Source: Paraburkholderia polaris (GTDB lineage Bacteria > Pseudomonadota > Gammaproteobacteria > Burkholderiales > Burkholderiaceae). From it: 64,000 bases of DNA. Every line of letters begins with the position of its first letter. The stretch's first letter is position 1. Positions 63,217 through 64,000 of this stretch are shown in pieces. The stretch covers positions 62,001 through 126,000 of the forward strand of contig NZ_JABBGJ010000033.1 of NCBI RefSeq assembly GCF_012927345.1, given 5' to 3'. Under the pieces are notes generated by a model that searched no databases, was not told the DNA's origin, and was given only the letters and a program-made list of their open reading frames with translations. Position numbers and translations under genes: made by a program.

Positions 63217-63651
63217 ACTCGCTTGATACTCCTGAGGCGTTTTGAATGGCGCGGCGCGTCTTCCGGTGGAGATGCAGCGCGGCTGGTTCGGATTGCTTGA
63301 GAGATCGCCCGAACCGTTAAGGCGCTTGAGGTGCTCGAGGTGCTCGAGGTGCTGGTAGCGCCGGCAGACGAAAGATACGCAAACCGCATTTGAAACGGCA
63401 GCGCGAACTTATTTCATTTAATGTCGCCCGAAAGCGGGCGAGGAGATGAGCATGCGGGCATAGAGAGCGCATGCTGTGTTGCGACAACAGCGCGGGTGCA
63501 TGCCTTGCCGCGCGCCACGACAACCATGACATATGGCGACATGATTCTGAAATTGCCTTCCAGCGGCGCTTCCTCAAGAATTCGGCCTGTCATCGAACGG
63601 ATCGCGGCGATTTGCAGGCGACGCACGATGGCTCAAGCGAAGGAGTCAGTC
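63217..63651. other. Intergenic stretch with a short 9-bp repeat
   Basis: Three 9-bp units (GCTTGAGGT, GCTCGAGGT, GCTCGAGGT; 63324-63350) are the only structured element noted. Long frames on both strands here lack family resemblance. Confidence 0.5.
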
Positions 63652-63945
63652 ATGAAAAAGTTGATCGCCGTTGTGCTGCTGTGCTGCGCATCCACCGTCA
63701 CGTTTGCCCAAACGGCCGCGCCGCAGGGTGGCAATCCCCAGCGCATGGAACGCATGGCGCAGCAGTTGCAAACGCGCTTTTCGAATGCCAACACCACGCA
63801 CGACGGCAAGCTCACCAAGGAACAGGCCGCCGCGGGCATGCCGATGGTCGCCAAGCATTTCGATGAAATCGACACGCAGAAAGCGGGCTACATCACGTTG
63901 CCGCAGATCGCCGCATTCATGCAGGAACGCGGGGCAGCGCACTGA
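63652..63945 (+). CDS. Small exported EF-hand-like protein
   Basis: This 97-residue protein has a signal peptide (KKLIAVVLLCCASTVTFAQ). Two EF-hand-like segments follow: ANTTHDGKLTKEQAAAG and IDTQKAGYITLPQIAAF. Each has the D/N-x-x-x-D/G-x-I/L-T-x-x-E/Q spacing but with ligand positions missing, so calcium binding may be weak. AAGGAG precedes ATG 63652, which overrules a longer frame. Nothing further is seen to the window end. Confidence 0.75.
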   Translation: MKKLIAVVLLCCASTVTFAQTAAPQGGNPQRMERMAQQLQTRFSNANTTHDGKLTKEQAAAGMPMVAKHFDEIDTQKAGYITLPQIAAFMQERGAAH

Positions 63946-64000
63946 GCCGCGCGGGCATCGGCGGGATCGTACGACCATTGACGCCCCGACGCGCGATGAA

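Noticed and set aside
63421..63651. 77-residue extension of the EF-hand-like protein
   Set aside because: It would bury a clear signal peptide that begins at 63652 behind AAGGAG.

Overview
The window is a high-GC (roughly 60-65%) chromosomal segment that reads like Burkholderiaceae, most plausibly Paraburkholderia or a close relative. The clues are codon use, the mix of LysR-regulated catabolic islands, a PaoABC-type aldehyde oxidoreductase, a FtrA/rhodanese pair, GtsABC-type sugar uptake, RND efflux with its own two-component system, and Fur and LexA boxes of proteobacterial type. No rRNA, tRNA, CRISPR array, integrase, transposase or intact insertion sequence was seen. Most of it is ordinary accessory metabolism, with several small oddities in regulation and repeats.

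Layout. 1-1.3 kb: an SOS-box-controlled UdgX-type uracil-DNA protein, cut by the window edge. 1.3-6.1 kb: a periplasmic molybdenum aldehyde oxidoreductase (paoABC) with a MocA-like cofactor cytidylyltransferase. 6.5-10.5 kb: a Fur-box-headed siderophore receptor / Sel1-repeat / PKHD hydroxylase operon. 10.6-14.3 kb: LysR with a divergent MDR oxidoreductase, then an amino-acid permease. 14.4-17.1 kb: an aspartate carbamoyltransferase carrying an N-terminal helix-turn-helix, with a perfect palindrome just upstream of its promoter, next to a DapA-like protein. 17.1-19.8 kb: two minisatellites, an M23 peptidase, a small membrane coiled-coil protein and a bactofilin. 19.8-24.4 kb: a membrane protein, an MHYT-GGDEF-EAL protein, and rhodanese divergent from FtrA. 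24.8-28 kb: an exported protein, a DUF4239 membrane protein and a DUF2252 protein. 28.7-35.8 kb: a beta-glucoside operon (GH1 glucosidase, ABC sugar importer, LacI) with a perfect LacI-type operator. 35.9-39.3 kb: a RIO kinase, a HipBA-like toxin-antitoxin pair with nested operators, and a monooxygenase-like gene running into a LysR remnant. 39.7-44.4 kb: SulP transporter, LysE exporter, and LysR divergent from a VOC protein. 44.5-49.2 kb: a sugar-acid catabolic island (MFS, DHDPS-like lyase, LysR, divergent mandelate-racemase-type dehydratase). 49.6-57.8 kb: an RND/MFP/OMF efflux operon plus response regulator and sensor kinase. 57.8-64 kb: DinB, a beta-barrel remnant, two YceI proteins, an ArsB-like transporter and small exported proteins.

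The most unusual signals are the HTH-ATCase fusion with its candidate operator, the HipB-type operator array, and the recurrence of short tandem repeats (8-15 bp units) at gene junctions. One such repeat expands in frame inside the ABC ATPase. There are also three gene remnants. No wholly new multi-gene system could be demonstrated from sequence alone.
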